Notes: generated by a model not told the origin, from the sequence alone. 36,358 nucleotides of DNA from Ruminococcaceae bacterium UBA7127 (GCA_002493005.1 DKXL01000046.1:1-36358); one strand, 5' to 3'; shown: positions 24,493 through 32,036, counted from the first letter of the stretch. Made by a program: numbers and translations.

Positions 24493-25497
24493 CTAAACCA
24501 CCTCAAACCCATTTTGAGACACAAAGCAGTCACTCAGGTTTTGGGTAATGTACACCTTGCCGTTGTCTGCAATAAACACCGCACCTAACAAATCACTGTT
24601 GTTGCGGCAAAACTCGGTTCCTTTGTCAAGCCCCATTACAAACAATGCAGTAGACATCGCGTCTGCAAGACAGTCATCCTCTGACACCACTGTAACAGAC
24701 CGCAATCCGCTGTCGGCAGGAAAGCCTGTAGAGACATCAATTATGTGATGATAAGTTTTACCGTTCTCAACAAAATACCGCTGATAGCCACCTGATGTAA
24801 TTACCGCCTTGTCGCATACACTGAGCGTACCGACAGAGCTGTTTGTATCATCAGGATTTGTAACTGCAACCTTCCACATAGAGCCGTCAGGCTTTTTGCC
24901 AACAGCCCTAACATTGCCTCCGAGTGATATAAGTGCGGAGGTTATGCCCTTTTCTTCAAAAATTTTGGCTGCTCTTTGCGAAGCATAGCCCTTGGCTATA
25001 CCTCCGAGATCAATTGAACTTTCATCGTCAAGAGTAACCTTGCTGCCGTTAATTTTTATGTGCTCAGAGCCGACCGCCTCCAGCACAGACTTAATTTCAT
25101 CCTCGGACGGCACTCGTTTTTCAAGCCCTGAATAAAACCCCCACAGCGCCGACAACGGCTGAGTAGTGATATCAAATGCGCCATCCGTAAGCGAGTTTAT
25201 CTCAAGCGAGCGATTAATAATGCTTAGCGTATCGTCAGACACGATAAGTGTTTTTTCTTGATTCAGTCTGTAAACATTGCTTTTTTTATTTTGAGCAGAA
25301 AGCAGTGCGTCAAGACGGTTTATCTCCTCCTGAGCCGCCCTCACAGCAACCTTGCTTGAGCTTCCGTAGGCAGAAACAGTCATTACCGTATCCATAGCAA
25401 AAAATTCAGCGCTGTAAAATTCGCCTGCATCACAACCGCAGAAGCAAAGAATTATTAATAATATTGAAGCAATTGAGCATTTATGCAGATGTTTCAA
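24493..25497 (-). CDS. apbE: FAD:protein FMN transferase (ApbE), lipoprotein
   Basis: ApbE moves FMN from FAD to threonine in target flavoproteins. Motifs: FFAMDTVMTVSAYG, DLGGIAKGYASQRAA, ISLGGNVRAVGKKPDGS, YHHIIDVSTGFPA and DAMSTALFVMG. A signal peptide with lipobox-like FCGC22 indicates a lipid-anchored extracytoplasmic enzyme, where the RnfG and RnfD acceptor sites also lie. The frame continues to an ATG at 25569, but that ATG falls inside the promoter spacer at 25558-25586 and lacks a ribosome binding site. I therefore place the start at TTG 25497, ten bases after AAAGGA, giving 334 residues. It leads the operon that ends with rnfB. Confidence 0.92.
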   Translation of the reverse strand: MKHLHKCSIASILLIILCFCGCDAGEFYSAEFFAMDTVMTVSAYGSSSKVAVRAAQEEINRLDALLSAQNKKSNVYRLNQEKTLIVSDDTLSIINRSLEINSLTDGAFDITTQPLSALWGFYSGLEKRVPSEDEIKSVLEAVGSEHIKINGSKVTLDDESSIDLGGIAKGYASQRAAKIFEEKGITSALISLGGNVRAVGKKPDGSMWKVAVTNPDDTNSSVGTLSVCDKAVITSGGYQRYFVENGKTYHHIIDVSTGFPADSGLRSVTVVSEDDCLADAMSTALFVMGLDKGTEFCRNNSDLLGAVFIADNGKVYITQNLSDCFVSQNGFEVV

Positions 25498-25557
25498 AAA
25501 AATCAAGTCCTTTGCCCTGTAAAATAGCCTTATTGCAATTTGTATGCTAACGTTTTT

Positions 25558-25586
25558 ATTATACAACATAAATGCGAATTAGCCAA
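25558..25586 (-). promoter_or_regulatory. Promoter of the apbE-rnf operon
   Basis: On the minus strand: TTGGCT, exactly 17 bases, then a perfect TATAAT. Transcription would start near 25550, upstream of TTG 25497 and downstream of the ATG at 25569. Confidence 0.75.
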
Positions 25587-25644
25587 TATTTTTTTGAAAA
25601 AAATTGAAATTTAGCAGAATTTGTATATAATACTAATCTCTGAT

Positions 25645-25676
25645 AAAAATCAGACAATCTTTAAGGTCTGATTTTT
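25645..25676 (-). terminator. Terminator of the C-terminal-tag operon
   Basis: AAAAATCAGAC (25645-25655) pairs perfectly with GTCTGATTTTT (25666-25676). It lies 34 bases after the nucleotidyltransferase stop and just upstream of the apbE promoter, insulating the two operons. Confidence 0.88.
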
Positions 25677-25709
25677 GCAAAACAAAAACGACACCAAAGC
25701 ACGGCGCCG

Positions 25710-26885
25710 TTATGATTTTGAAGTATCATAGCTTGAGCTGATGATTTTATACTCCTTTTTTATTTTTTCTCTTCTGAAAAGCACAGCACGAATCACACGC
25801 CAGCAGGTGTAAAAAGGTCTTGCCCAAACATGCTTTGCACAAAACGGGCAATTGAGCAAGTACCAACCCTTGTCGGGAAAAAGTCTTGAAATATAATATT
25901 TTCGTTTAGTGCTCCCTGAACCCGAATTATCAATACGCTTAAGTTCATTTTTATATTTGTTCGTTTTAACTCCATACGTGCCGCATTTGGAGATATAGCG
26001 CAGCATTTCAAGCTCGGCATCATCAAGGCAGGACTTATCAACAGACACAAGTGAATCAAACAGCTTGGTGCACAGCGATTTTGCAGTTTTTTCAAAGTCA
26101 TCAAGCTCCAAGTATCTTAGCTTTTCGCTGACATAGATCCAATCCAGCCGTTCGTCATAATTCTTTAAAATAAAATAAAGGTCAACAAGGAATTTCAGCC
26201 CTATTCCGCACTCATTGTAATGCTTGCCGCTGTGTGCAATAAAATACAAATAAAAGTCCTCGTCCGTCATTTTATACTCATACGATCCGCTTTGAGCCTT
26301 TATAAGCCTTGAATGAATATTGTCAAAATATTCGTTCCAATGCGGTTTATACAAGCTGTTAAAAAGCGAAACGTGCATCTCAAAATTATACACGGGCGGC
26401 TTCATATACTTGTCGTGACAGGTAGTGCTGTACGACTTTACTGTATAGCCGCAATTTTCAAAATACTCTTTGACTGCGTGTCTGAAGTTTGAATCAAACA
26501 GAATATCGCAGTCGGACATTTGGCGCATTTCAAATTTAGGATAAAATGCTCTTATCATACTGCCTTTGAGCGGGACATACCATATTTTATTTTCTGTTAA
26601 AAATGCTTCTAACCTTTTGCGCTGAGCATCAAGCAAAATATTCTTGCGGATAGAGTTGTCCCTGTCGCTTTTCCACTTTTCTTTAAGTTCAGGGTAAGCG
26701 GCAAAAACATTAGAACATTCAATTACATTATATATCAGTGCAGTCAGTGAATGTGCCCTGCCAAAAGCATACAGCTTCGCAAGTTCCGCTTTGCCAATCT
26801 TTGATACATCAGGTATTGTCTGATGCACTCCGCACGCTGTCAGATAGCAAAAGTATAATATATTTTCAATGTTTTGACTTTGCAC
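25710..26885 (-). CDS. Nucleotidyltransferase family protein (NTP_transf_5-like)
   Basis: A 391-residue protein of the uncharacterised nucleotidyltransferase family that accompanies lasso-peptide and PqqD-type clusters. The polymerase-beta-like site is WYVPLKGSMIRAFYPKF followed by MRQMSDCDILFD, where the LKG and the DxD carry the expected catalytic pattern. The C-terminal 150 residues are basic and aromatic. Members are thought to transfer nucleotides or sugars onto small molecules or peptides; the target here is unknown. The first codon is uncertain: GTG 26885 has AAAGGTG six bases upstream, whereas GTG 26894 has nothing. The start overlaps the protease gene. It is the last gene of the operon. 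Confidence 0.82.
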   Translation of the reverse strand: MQSQNIENILYFCYLTACGVHQTIPDVSKIGKAELAKLYAFGRAHSLTALIYNVIECSNVFAAYPELKEKWKSDRDNSIRKNILLDAQRKRLEAFLTENKIWYVPLKGSMIRAFYPKFEMRQMSDCDILFDSNFRHAVKEYFENCGYTVKSYSTTCHDKYMKPPVYNFEMHVSLFNSLYKPHWNEYFDNIHSRLIKAQSGSYEYKMTDEDFYLYFIAHSGKHYNECGIGLKFLVDLYFILKNYDERLDWIYVSEKLRYLELDDFEKTAKSLCTKLFDSLVSVDKSCLDDAELEMLRYISKCGTYGVKTNKYKNELKRIDNSGSGSTKRKYYISRLFPDKGWYLLNCPFCAKHVWARPFYTCWRVIRAVLFRREKIKKEYKIISSSYDTSKS

Positions 26886-27330
26886 CGGCTTCACCTTTGA
26901 TTCTCTTTTTATTCTTCTTTATTAGTGTTCGCAGCCTGATAATTGCCGCTCTAATCGGGAAAAAATCACACCACAGATGAACGTATATTCTGTATTTGCG
27001 ATCGGTTACATTAATTGTTCTTCCGTTACGCTTAACTGCCGTGAGAACACCAATTATGTGTTTGTCAGAGATGCCGTACTCCTTGTTACAACGGTTATCA
27101 CCGCACAAAACATAATCATTCCGGCGTACCTTGAGGACACGGTGCAGTACATATTGACCGCTGTCACGCTTATAGAGCGGTACGTCATATTTTTTGAGTC
27201 TGCCCTGATGCTTTTTGATAATTATCAAGTCACGATTTTGGCGGATAAGCGGAAGCATACTGTCGCCGACATTGGTATAAACAAGCACACCATTTTCATT
27301 GAGCACCTGTTCAAACGAGCTTTTATTCAT
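26866..27330 (-). CDS. S24/S26-type signal peptidase-like protease (Ser/His)
   Basis: A 154-residue peptidase of the S24/S26 superfamily. The nucleophile is Ser24 in NVGDSMLPLI. The usual general-base lysine is replaced by His63 in YVLHRVLKV, as in SipW/SEC11-type signal peptidases, and LCGDNR at 75-80 is the following conserved box. No N-terminal membrane segment is seen; a moderately hydrophobic basic C-terminal stretch might touch the membrane. In an operon with PqqD and kinase-like genes and three proteins sharing a C-terminal tag, it is the best candidate for a maturation protease. It overlaps the PqqD gene by 8 bases and the nucleotidyltransferase by 20. Confidence 0.8.
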   Translation of the reverse strand: MNKSSFEQVLNENGVLVYTNVGDSMLPLIRQNRDLIIIKKHQGRLKKYDVPLYKRDSGQYVLHRVLKVRRNDYVLCGDNRCNKEYGISDKHIIGVLTAVKRNGRTINVTDRKYRIYVHLWCDFFPIRAAIIRLRTLIKKNKKRIKGEAGAKSKH

Positions 27331-27583
27331 TGAGCGAGCCTATACTTCTGAGGTTTGTCAGCACCATATCAACGTCACGTTCAATTACACTGCGTGGTGC
27401 ATCAAACTTTTGCAGCATAGTCTGAATTATATCCTCTCTTGTAACATCATTTTTGAGCTGTTCAATTATAATGGCGGCAGTTTTGTTGCTGCGGACAAGT
27501 CCCGAAAACCGCTTGCTGTCTGCGGCAACCATAATATGCTCATTGTCAACGGTTTCAGTTACAAAATCATCACAAAGCCTCAT
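27323..27583 (-). CDS. PqqD-family peptide-binding protein
   Basis: An 86-residue PqqD-like protein, the fold of the RiPP recognition element that binds leader peptides and presents them to modifying enzymes. Pieces that fit the family are EHIMVAADSKRFSGLVRSNK, the IIEQLKND helix, TREDIIQTMLQKF and a C-terminal RDVDMVLTNLRSIG helix. No PQQ gene or radical-SAM partner is near. Its presence argues that one of the neighbouring small proteins contains a recognised peptide segment. The ATG follows AAAGGAAA and overlaps the end of the HprK-like gene by 14 bases. Confidence 0.88.
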   Translation of the reverse strand: MRLCDDFVTETVDNEHIMVAADSKRFSGLVRSNKTAAIIIEQLKNDVTREDIIQTMLQKFDAPRSVIERDVDMVLTNLRSIGSLNE

Positions 27584-28322
27584 AAAAATTTCCTTTCATT
27601 GCGTTATAAGCCGTGATTACGGCATCAGTGCTCATATTGCAGTGCAGTGAATATAAATCAACTCTGTTCTTAATCTCGCTCAACAGATCAAGCGTATGAA
27701 CAAGTTTTGATTTATCTGTGCTTTTGTAGCAATGCCGTAAAAGCAACGGGAGTGCGCTGTACGACGGCACAGGCTCAATATGATTTTCCTGCGCCCTGTC
27801 AAGAAAGCAAACAGCACCCAGCTCAACGGATGTGTTACTGCCAAGTCTGTGCTTTCCGTTCCACGGAGTTCCGCAAACCTGCACACAGCCGCCGTCAAGT
27901 CTTAACAGAGGCTTGTCGTCATTAACCATTACGGCTTTATCTTTAAAATACTCTCTCCACAAACGAGTATGGGTTGACTTGCCCGTACCGCTTTTGGCAC
28001 AAAACAAATATGCTCTGCCGTCAACCGCCACGGCTGAACCGTGAAACAGCAGAGTGTTATATTCAATCATCTGCTCGGCAATTTTGCGGTATATGACAAG
28101 TGTTTCCAGATAAGAATCAGTAAAATTAATTACCCTTCTTCCCTGCCTTACATCCTCCTGAGCAGACTTTTCTCTCTCAAAATCAATATCTTTTTCGCTT
28201 GACGACACAGAAAAATCAGCATCATCATAGGATAAGTATTCTCGGCACAATTCGTGAACATCATCAAATAAGGATGATATCTGTATGGTTTTGCCGGCTA
28301 TTTTATATATCTTGCTAATCAT
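27570..28322 (-). CDS. HPr kinase-like protein
   Basis: A 250-residue protein resembling the C-terminal kinase domain of HPr kinase/phosphorylase. The P-loop is AKSGTGKSTHTRLW (109-122), preceded by LLFHGSAVAVDG with the conserved histidine, and followed by MVNDDKPLLRL (acidic metal site) and CGTPWNGKHRL. The HPr kinase N-terminal domain is replaced by about 85 different residues. In the paeninodin lasso-peptide cluster a homologous kinase phosphorylates the C-terminal serine of the precursor. Here the tails carry no terminal serine, so a different residue or group would be modified. It starts two bases after the lipoprotein gene and is probably translationally coupled. Confidence 0.85.
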   Translation of the reverse strand: MISKIYKIAGKTIQISSLFDDVHELCREYLSYDDADFSVSSSEKDIDFEREKSAQEDVRQGRRVINFTDSYLETLVIYRKIAEQMIEYNTLLFHGSAVAVDGRAYLFCAKSGTGKSTHTRLWREYFKDKAVMVNDDKPLLRLDGGCVQVCGTPWNGKHRLGSNTSVELGAVCFLDRAQENHIEPVPSYSALPLLLRHCYKSTDKSKLVHTLDLLSEIKNRVDLYSLHCNMSTDAVITAYNAMKGNFYEAL

Positions 28323-28324
28323 AA

Positions 28325-28786
28325 TTATTCTGCCGGAACAAAAGGCAGCTCAACTGTATCATTGCCGTTTGACGGTTTAGACGAGTTATCCGTAGGCTTA
28401 GTCTGGGTTTGAGAGCTATTGTGATTGTTACTGTTTGCCTGTGAAGATGAAGCGCCGCTTGCCGAACCGCCTGAGCTTTGGCCGTCAGAAGCATCAGACT
28501 CGCTCGTATCAGAGGATGAATTTCCAATGAAGTCAAGGTCACCGTCATTTGACTCCATTCCTGATTTTTGAGTTCCGTTTGAGTTTTCAGTACCTTCGGC
28601 GCCGTTATCTTCAGTTTCGTGCTCCTGAGCTGTGGTTTGGATATCAGAAGACTGAGCCTGAGTGACTTGTGGCTTTTTGTCTGCCTGCGTATTGTTGCCA
28701 CAGCTAACTATAAAAAAGATTATAATTGTTAAAATAATTGTAACAGCAACTGCCGCAGAAATTAAAATAATCGGTTTCTTCTTCAT
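28325..28786 (-). CDS. Lipoprotein with low-complexity linker and ELPFVPAE tail
   Basis: A 153-residue exported protein I do not recognise as a family. It starts MKKKPIILISAAVAVTIIL, a strong signal peptide, and ends it with FIVSC, a good lipobox (Cys29). The remaining 120 residues are hydrophilic and low-complexity, rich in Ser, Asn, Gln, Asp and Thr, like a cell-surface linker. The C terminus is NDTVELPFVPAE, almost the same as the DIVDLPFIPAN end of the dockerin protein encoded just before it. An internal DLDFIGN looks like a degenerate echo. ATG 28786 follows CGGAGGAA; a longer reading to 28873 overlaps the dockerin gene and is rejected. It may be a membrane-anchored substrate of the downstream enzymes. 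Confidence 0.78.
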   Translation of the reverse strand: MKKKPIILISAAVAVTIILTIIIFFIVSCGNNTQADKKPQVTQAQSSDIQTTAQEHETEDNGAEGTENSNGTQKSGMESNDGDLDFIGNSSSDTSESDASDGQSSGGSASGASSSQANSNNHNSSQTQTKPTDNSSKPSNGNDTVELPFVPAE

Positions 28787-28799
28787 AATTCCTCCGTGC

Positions 28800-29144
28800 T
28801 TAATTTGCCGGAATAAAAGGTAAATCGACAATATCCGGATCTTTAGTAGTTGGTTGAGTTGACGGTGACTCAATGATTTCTGCTGCGATACTCATAATCA
28901 TTGTTGCATCAGTTATATCAACCACGCCGTCGTTGTTTATGTCAGCTAACACACACTGATTTTTGTCCAGAGTATCAATTTCAGCCAAATGCTTTTGGAT
29001 GAGCGTTGCATCAGTGACATCAATTCTACCGTCCTTATTAACATCACCGGCTGAATATGCAAAAGCGGTTATTGAAAACACTGAAACACAAACAGATAAT
29101 ATTATTGCAGTTGCTATTGCAGTAATTAACTTATATTTTTTCAT
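28800..29144 (-). CDS. Exported dockerin protein with DLPFIPAN tail
   Basis: A 114-residue secreted protein that consists almost only of a dockerin. After a signal peptide (MKKYKLITAIATAIILSVCV to TAFAYS) come two calcium-binding dockerin repeats: AGDVNKDGRIDVTDATLIQK and ADINNDGVVDITDATMIMSI. Dockerins bind cohesins in cellulosome-like surface assemblies. No catalytic domain is attached, which is unusual. A short Pro/Thr linker ends in PDIVDLPFIPAN, a tail shared with the next gene and with the 38-residue peptide. ATG 29144 has AGGAGGAG upstream; the longer frame to 29186 overlaps the promoter. It is the first gene of the operon. Confidence 0.85.
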   Translation of the reverse strand: MKKYKLITAIATAIILSVCVSVFSITAFAYSAGDVNKDGRIDVTDATLIQKHLAEIDTLDKNQCVLADINNDGVVDITDATMIMSIAAEIIESPSTQPTTKDPDIVDLPFIPAN

Positions 29145-29176
29145 AGTGTTACTCCTCCTGACAGATATCATTAATA

Positions 29177-29205
29177 ATTTTAACATTTTGTATGTAAAAT
29201 AGCAA
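29177..29205 (-). promoter_or_regulatory. Promoter of the dockerin-to-nucleotidyltransferase operon
   Basis: On the minus strand: TTGCTA, exactly 17 bases, TAAAAT, ending 33 bases before the ATG of the dockerin gene. Confidence 0.7.
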
Positions 29206-29281
29206 CCCTTTTAATTTATTACAATCATTAAGGCACTTGCTTTGTGCAATAAACGTTTACAGACAATATCCTATAAAGTAA

Positions 29282-29312
29282 GCAGCGGCAGAACATAAAG
29301 CTCTGCCGCCGC
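29282..29312 (-). terminator. Hairpin after the 38-residue peptide gene
   Basis: GCAGCGGCAGA (29282-29292) pairs with TCTGCCGCCGC (29302-29312) with one mismatch. It begins five bases after the peptide stop codon. The following U-run is poor (TTACTTTAT), so it may attenuate rather than fully stop transcription, or stabilise the upstream message. Confidence 0.55.
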
Positions 29313-29316
29313 AAAA

Positions 29317-29433
29317 TTAAAATTCAGGTCCGATAATCGGTAAGTCGTCCTCATCGTGAGCAAGACTTGTTGTGATGATATCCTCGCTGTCAAAGGTTAC
29401 GATTTGCATTTCTGCATCAATATATTTTTCCAT
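29317..29433 (-). CDS. 38-residue peptide with DDLPIIGPEF tail, RiPP-precursor-like
   Basis: A small gene of 38 codons. It reads from MEKYIDAEMQIVTFDSEDII through TTSLAHDED to the terminal DLPIIGPEF. GAGGGG lies nine bases before the ATG. It begins 19 bases after the LRR gene stop and is followed by a hairpin. The acidic C terminus resembles the tails of the dockerin protein and lipoprotein encoded next. The N-terminal KYxxAxM with a following threonine pair loosely recalls the YxxP...T leader pattern that lasso-peptide B1 proteins bind. With a PqqD-like protein encoded 1.7 kb downstream, a precursor peptide is the best guess. It has no signal peptide, no cysteine and no tryptophan. Confidence 0.65.
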   Translation of the reverse strand: MEKYIDAEMQIVTFDSEDIITTSLAHDEDDLPIIGPEF

Positions 29434-29452
29434 TGTGTTTTCCCCTCGTAAA

Positions 29453-31834
29453 TTATGAATTTGAATAATAGCTATTAGTTTCTTTATAGAAGAAGTAAAG
29501 CGCCTTTACTGTATTCTTTACTTCATCAGAGATTGTAGTTGAGTTGAGAGCTGAATTAATATAGGTCATAACACTGTAACCTTCTAAGTTCCAGTAATTA
29601 TAACTACTATTATCGCTAATACTAAAATTCATCTCATAGGCAAGTTTTTTTGCATTTATTCCTGTAATGTCAACTCTGTAGTATTCACCGTCTTTAACTA
29701 AAACGAGATCCTCGCCAATTGCCATAGAAGAAATCCACAATTTTGACGGATCCACTTTACTTTCATCTATTTTGAAATAATGTTTAATGACTGTTTCATT
29801 TTTGAGTGAAATACGACTGCCTGCATACTGCACATAGTCTGTATAAAGGGAATCACCGGACTCAAATGTATAGTTGTTATAATTATCTAAGTTTTCAATT
29901 TCACCGAGCTGCTTCTCTTCTTCTGTAAGAGCAGAATTAGTGTTGCTTGTTTTTACGCCAAGAAGTGCAATCTCTGAATATGCGCCGTAATTGAGCATTG
30001 CCTTTACAACGGGAGCTGCTGATGCGTATTTTTCATCGCCGAGAATAACCTCTGCGTAATCCTTGACGCTGTACACGTTAAATTCCTGAGATACACCATC
30101 TATAGTCAGTATAGGCTTAATTTTGTCAGCCATATGAGATGCTGATACGGGGCAGGTGAACTTATAGTATAGTTTACCGTCAACCACAGCATTTGAAGAA
30201 TCTTGAAAACCAAGAGTTGTTATCTCTTTGCCTGTAGCTTCATTAACAAAAGTCATTTTTATATCTTTGTCAATAGTTTTATAATCAAGAGCTACAAAAT
30301 AGTTAAGACCAATATCGCCGCCAAGGCTTACACTGTAACCAACAACAGAAGGTTCAATCACTTCATTAATATCACAAAAAGTAATATTATTAGCTTCTGC
30401 ATATGTTTGTGCAGCAGAACCCTTTACACCGTATATTACCAATTCATCATTTTTGGCATATGAATTATTATTTAATATTGACTGGTCAATTGTTGTTACA
30501 CTTTCAGGAATAGTAATAGCTTTTAATTTATTGCAATCGTAAAATGTATATTTATCTAAAGCTGTTACCCCATCAGGAATGACAACACGTTGCAATAAAC
30601 GACATCCGTAAAAAGCATACTCGCCAATAGAAGTTACTCCATTGGGAATAACAATACTTTGCAATGAAGAACACTCATAGAACGCATCTTTGCCAATAGA
30701 AGTTACTCCCTCAGAGATGGTAACTTGTTTAAGTCTTCTGCACCACTTAAATGTTCCATTCAAAACAGATGTTAGAGATTTTGATAACACAATTGATTCA
30801 AGATCGTTGCAACTGTAAAATGCATATGACGGTATATTCTTAACAGTATCAGACATTACAATTGATTTAATATACATATTATCTTCAAATGCATCTTGAG
30901 CAATCGAAACAACACCATCCGGAATCACGTAATTTTCGCCGTGCCTGTTTGGATAACACAAAAGAACTGTTTTGTCAGCGTTAAACAAAACACCGTCAAT
31001 ATCAGCATAATAAAAGTTTCCGCTTGCAACATTAAAACGCTCTAACGAAAAATTATTATTACTGGAGAACATACTGTAACCACTATTAAATCCATTACCG
31101 TAATTTGTAATTTTTGTTAATGAAGCCGGGATATCGATTGTCCTTATATTTTGATTATCATTAATCGAATTTATTTCAAAAGAGGTGATTCCCTCATTAA
31201 TTACCAGACTTTCAATACAATACTTATATGGCGTCCAGGGATATTCGTAATCATAATCATAACTCATTTCTCCGGTTCCACTTAAAGCAAGTGTTTTTGT
31301 GTTGCCATCGTAGGTATATGTAAGATTGTCTCCGCAGTTACCACTTGCAGTAAAGTATTCTCCTGTTGTTTCAAATTTATTTATGTTTTCTATTGAATAG
31401 GATTCAGCCGGACCACCTTCACACGAAACAAGCGTTGATTCTTGATTTATTGAGATAGATGCAATATTGTTTACACTTTTTGGAATATAAATTTTACATT
31501 CTTTAAAATGACAAAAAGCATATGTACCGATATATGTTATTCCCTCTTCAATCACAACAGTCTTTACTTCGGTTTTATAGCTGTCCCAAGGTGCATTCCA
31601 CACGGTGCCAAAGCTCCCCAGATAATAATCTGCCATAGCTCCTGTACCGCTGATTGTCAGAGTACCTGTTGACTCATCGAATTCATACTGTACATTATCG
31701 CCGCAAGAGCCTGAGTATGCGCTGACAGACTCACTCTACACAGTTGCCGCAAATGCCGATAATGACATCTGACTCATACCGGTCAGCATTGTTGCAGCAA
31801 GGGTGACTGCGACAATTTTTTTAAATCTCTTCAT
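29453..31834 (-). pseudogene. BspA-like leucine-rich-repeat surface protein, amber stop after signal peptide
   Basis: A 793-codon reading frame for an exported BspA-like protein. The true start is ATG 31834 after GGAGGAG, with a signal peptide (MKRFKKIVAVTLAATMLTGM, ending AFAATV). Codon 33 is TAG (31736-31738). The same frame continues past it without a break, so only an internal start such as ATG 31636 could produce the rest. After the stop come SCGDNVQYEF and LTISGTGAM, then about ten LRR_5 units of the type ITIPESVTTI and VVIPDGVTALDKYTFYDC. The last 300 residues form a beta-rich domain beginning GYSVSLGGDIGLNYFV, seen in other ruminococcal surface proteins. Promoter and ribosome binding site are intact, so the lesion looks recent. 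Confidence 0.8.
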
Positions 31835-31876
31835 AGATTTAACTCCTCCATAAATTACCTTATTATAGTTATTAGT

Positions 31877-31905
31877 ATTATAGCATCGAATAACAATAAA
31901 AACAA
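31877..31905 (-). promoter_or_regulatory. Promoter of the LRR gene
   Basis: On the minus strand: TTGTTT, exactly 17 bases, TATAAT, ending 43 bases before the ATG at 31834. Confidence 0.7.
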
Positions 31906-31992
31906 CCTAAATTTCAAAATATGACAATTTTTGTTATTATGGCAAAAGTTTTACAAAACGAAGTTGGCTAATAGGTGGTTTTGCTTAAAAAA

Positions 31993-32036
31993 ACGGCGTG
32001 ACGCCGCCCACAATTCGACAACGTGACGTTGCATCG
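31993..32036. repeat. Dispersed palindromic repeat, copy C
   Basis: Two odd palindromes in tandem: CGGCGTGACGCCG (31994-32006) followed by CCCACAATTCG, then CAACGTGACGTTG (32019-32031) followed by CATCGCAT. It is the cleanest of the three copies and lies between the LRR promoter and an RHS relic. Apart from this repeat and the LRR promoter, the stretch 31835-32105 holds nothing I can support. Confidence 0.7.

Noticed and set aside
25495..25569. ApbE starting at ATG 25569
   Set aside because: That codon lies in the spacer of a consensus promoter, lacks a ribosome binding site, and places 24 extra residues before the signal peptide.
25710..28322. A complete lasso-peptide biosynthetic cluster
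   Set aside because: PqqD-like, HprK-like and nucleotidyltransferase genes fit, but no asparagine-synthetase-like cyclase and no transglutaminase-like B2 protease is encoded in the window.
28315..28701. 128-codon minus-strand frame overlapping the lipoprotein gene
   Set aside because: Basic, Leu/Thr/Arg-rich shadow of the low-complexity linker; the lipoprotein frame has the ribosome binding site and signal peptide.
29317..29343. LPIIG near the peptide end as a sortase LPxTG signal
   Set aside because: No hydrophobic segment or basic tail follows, and the related tails read LPFIPAN and LPFVPAE, without the required Thr-Gly.
30400..31500. The regularly spaced LRR coding units as a DNA repeat or CRISPR array
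   Set aside because: The periodicity is that of LRR_5 protein repeats; units diverge at the DNA level and no identical direct repeats with unique spacers exist.
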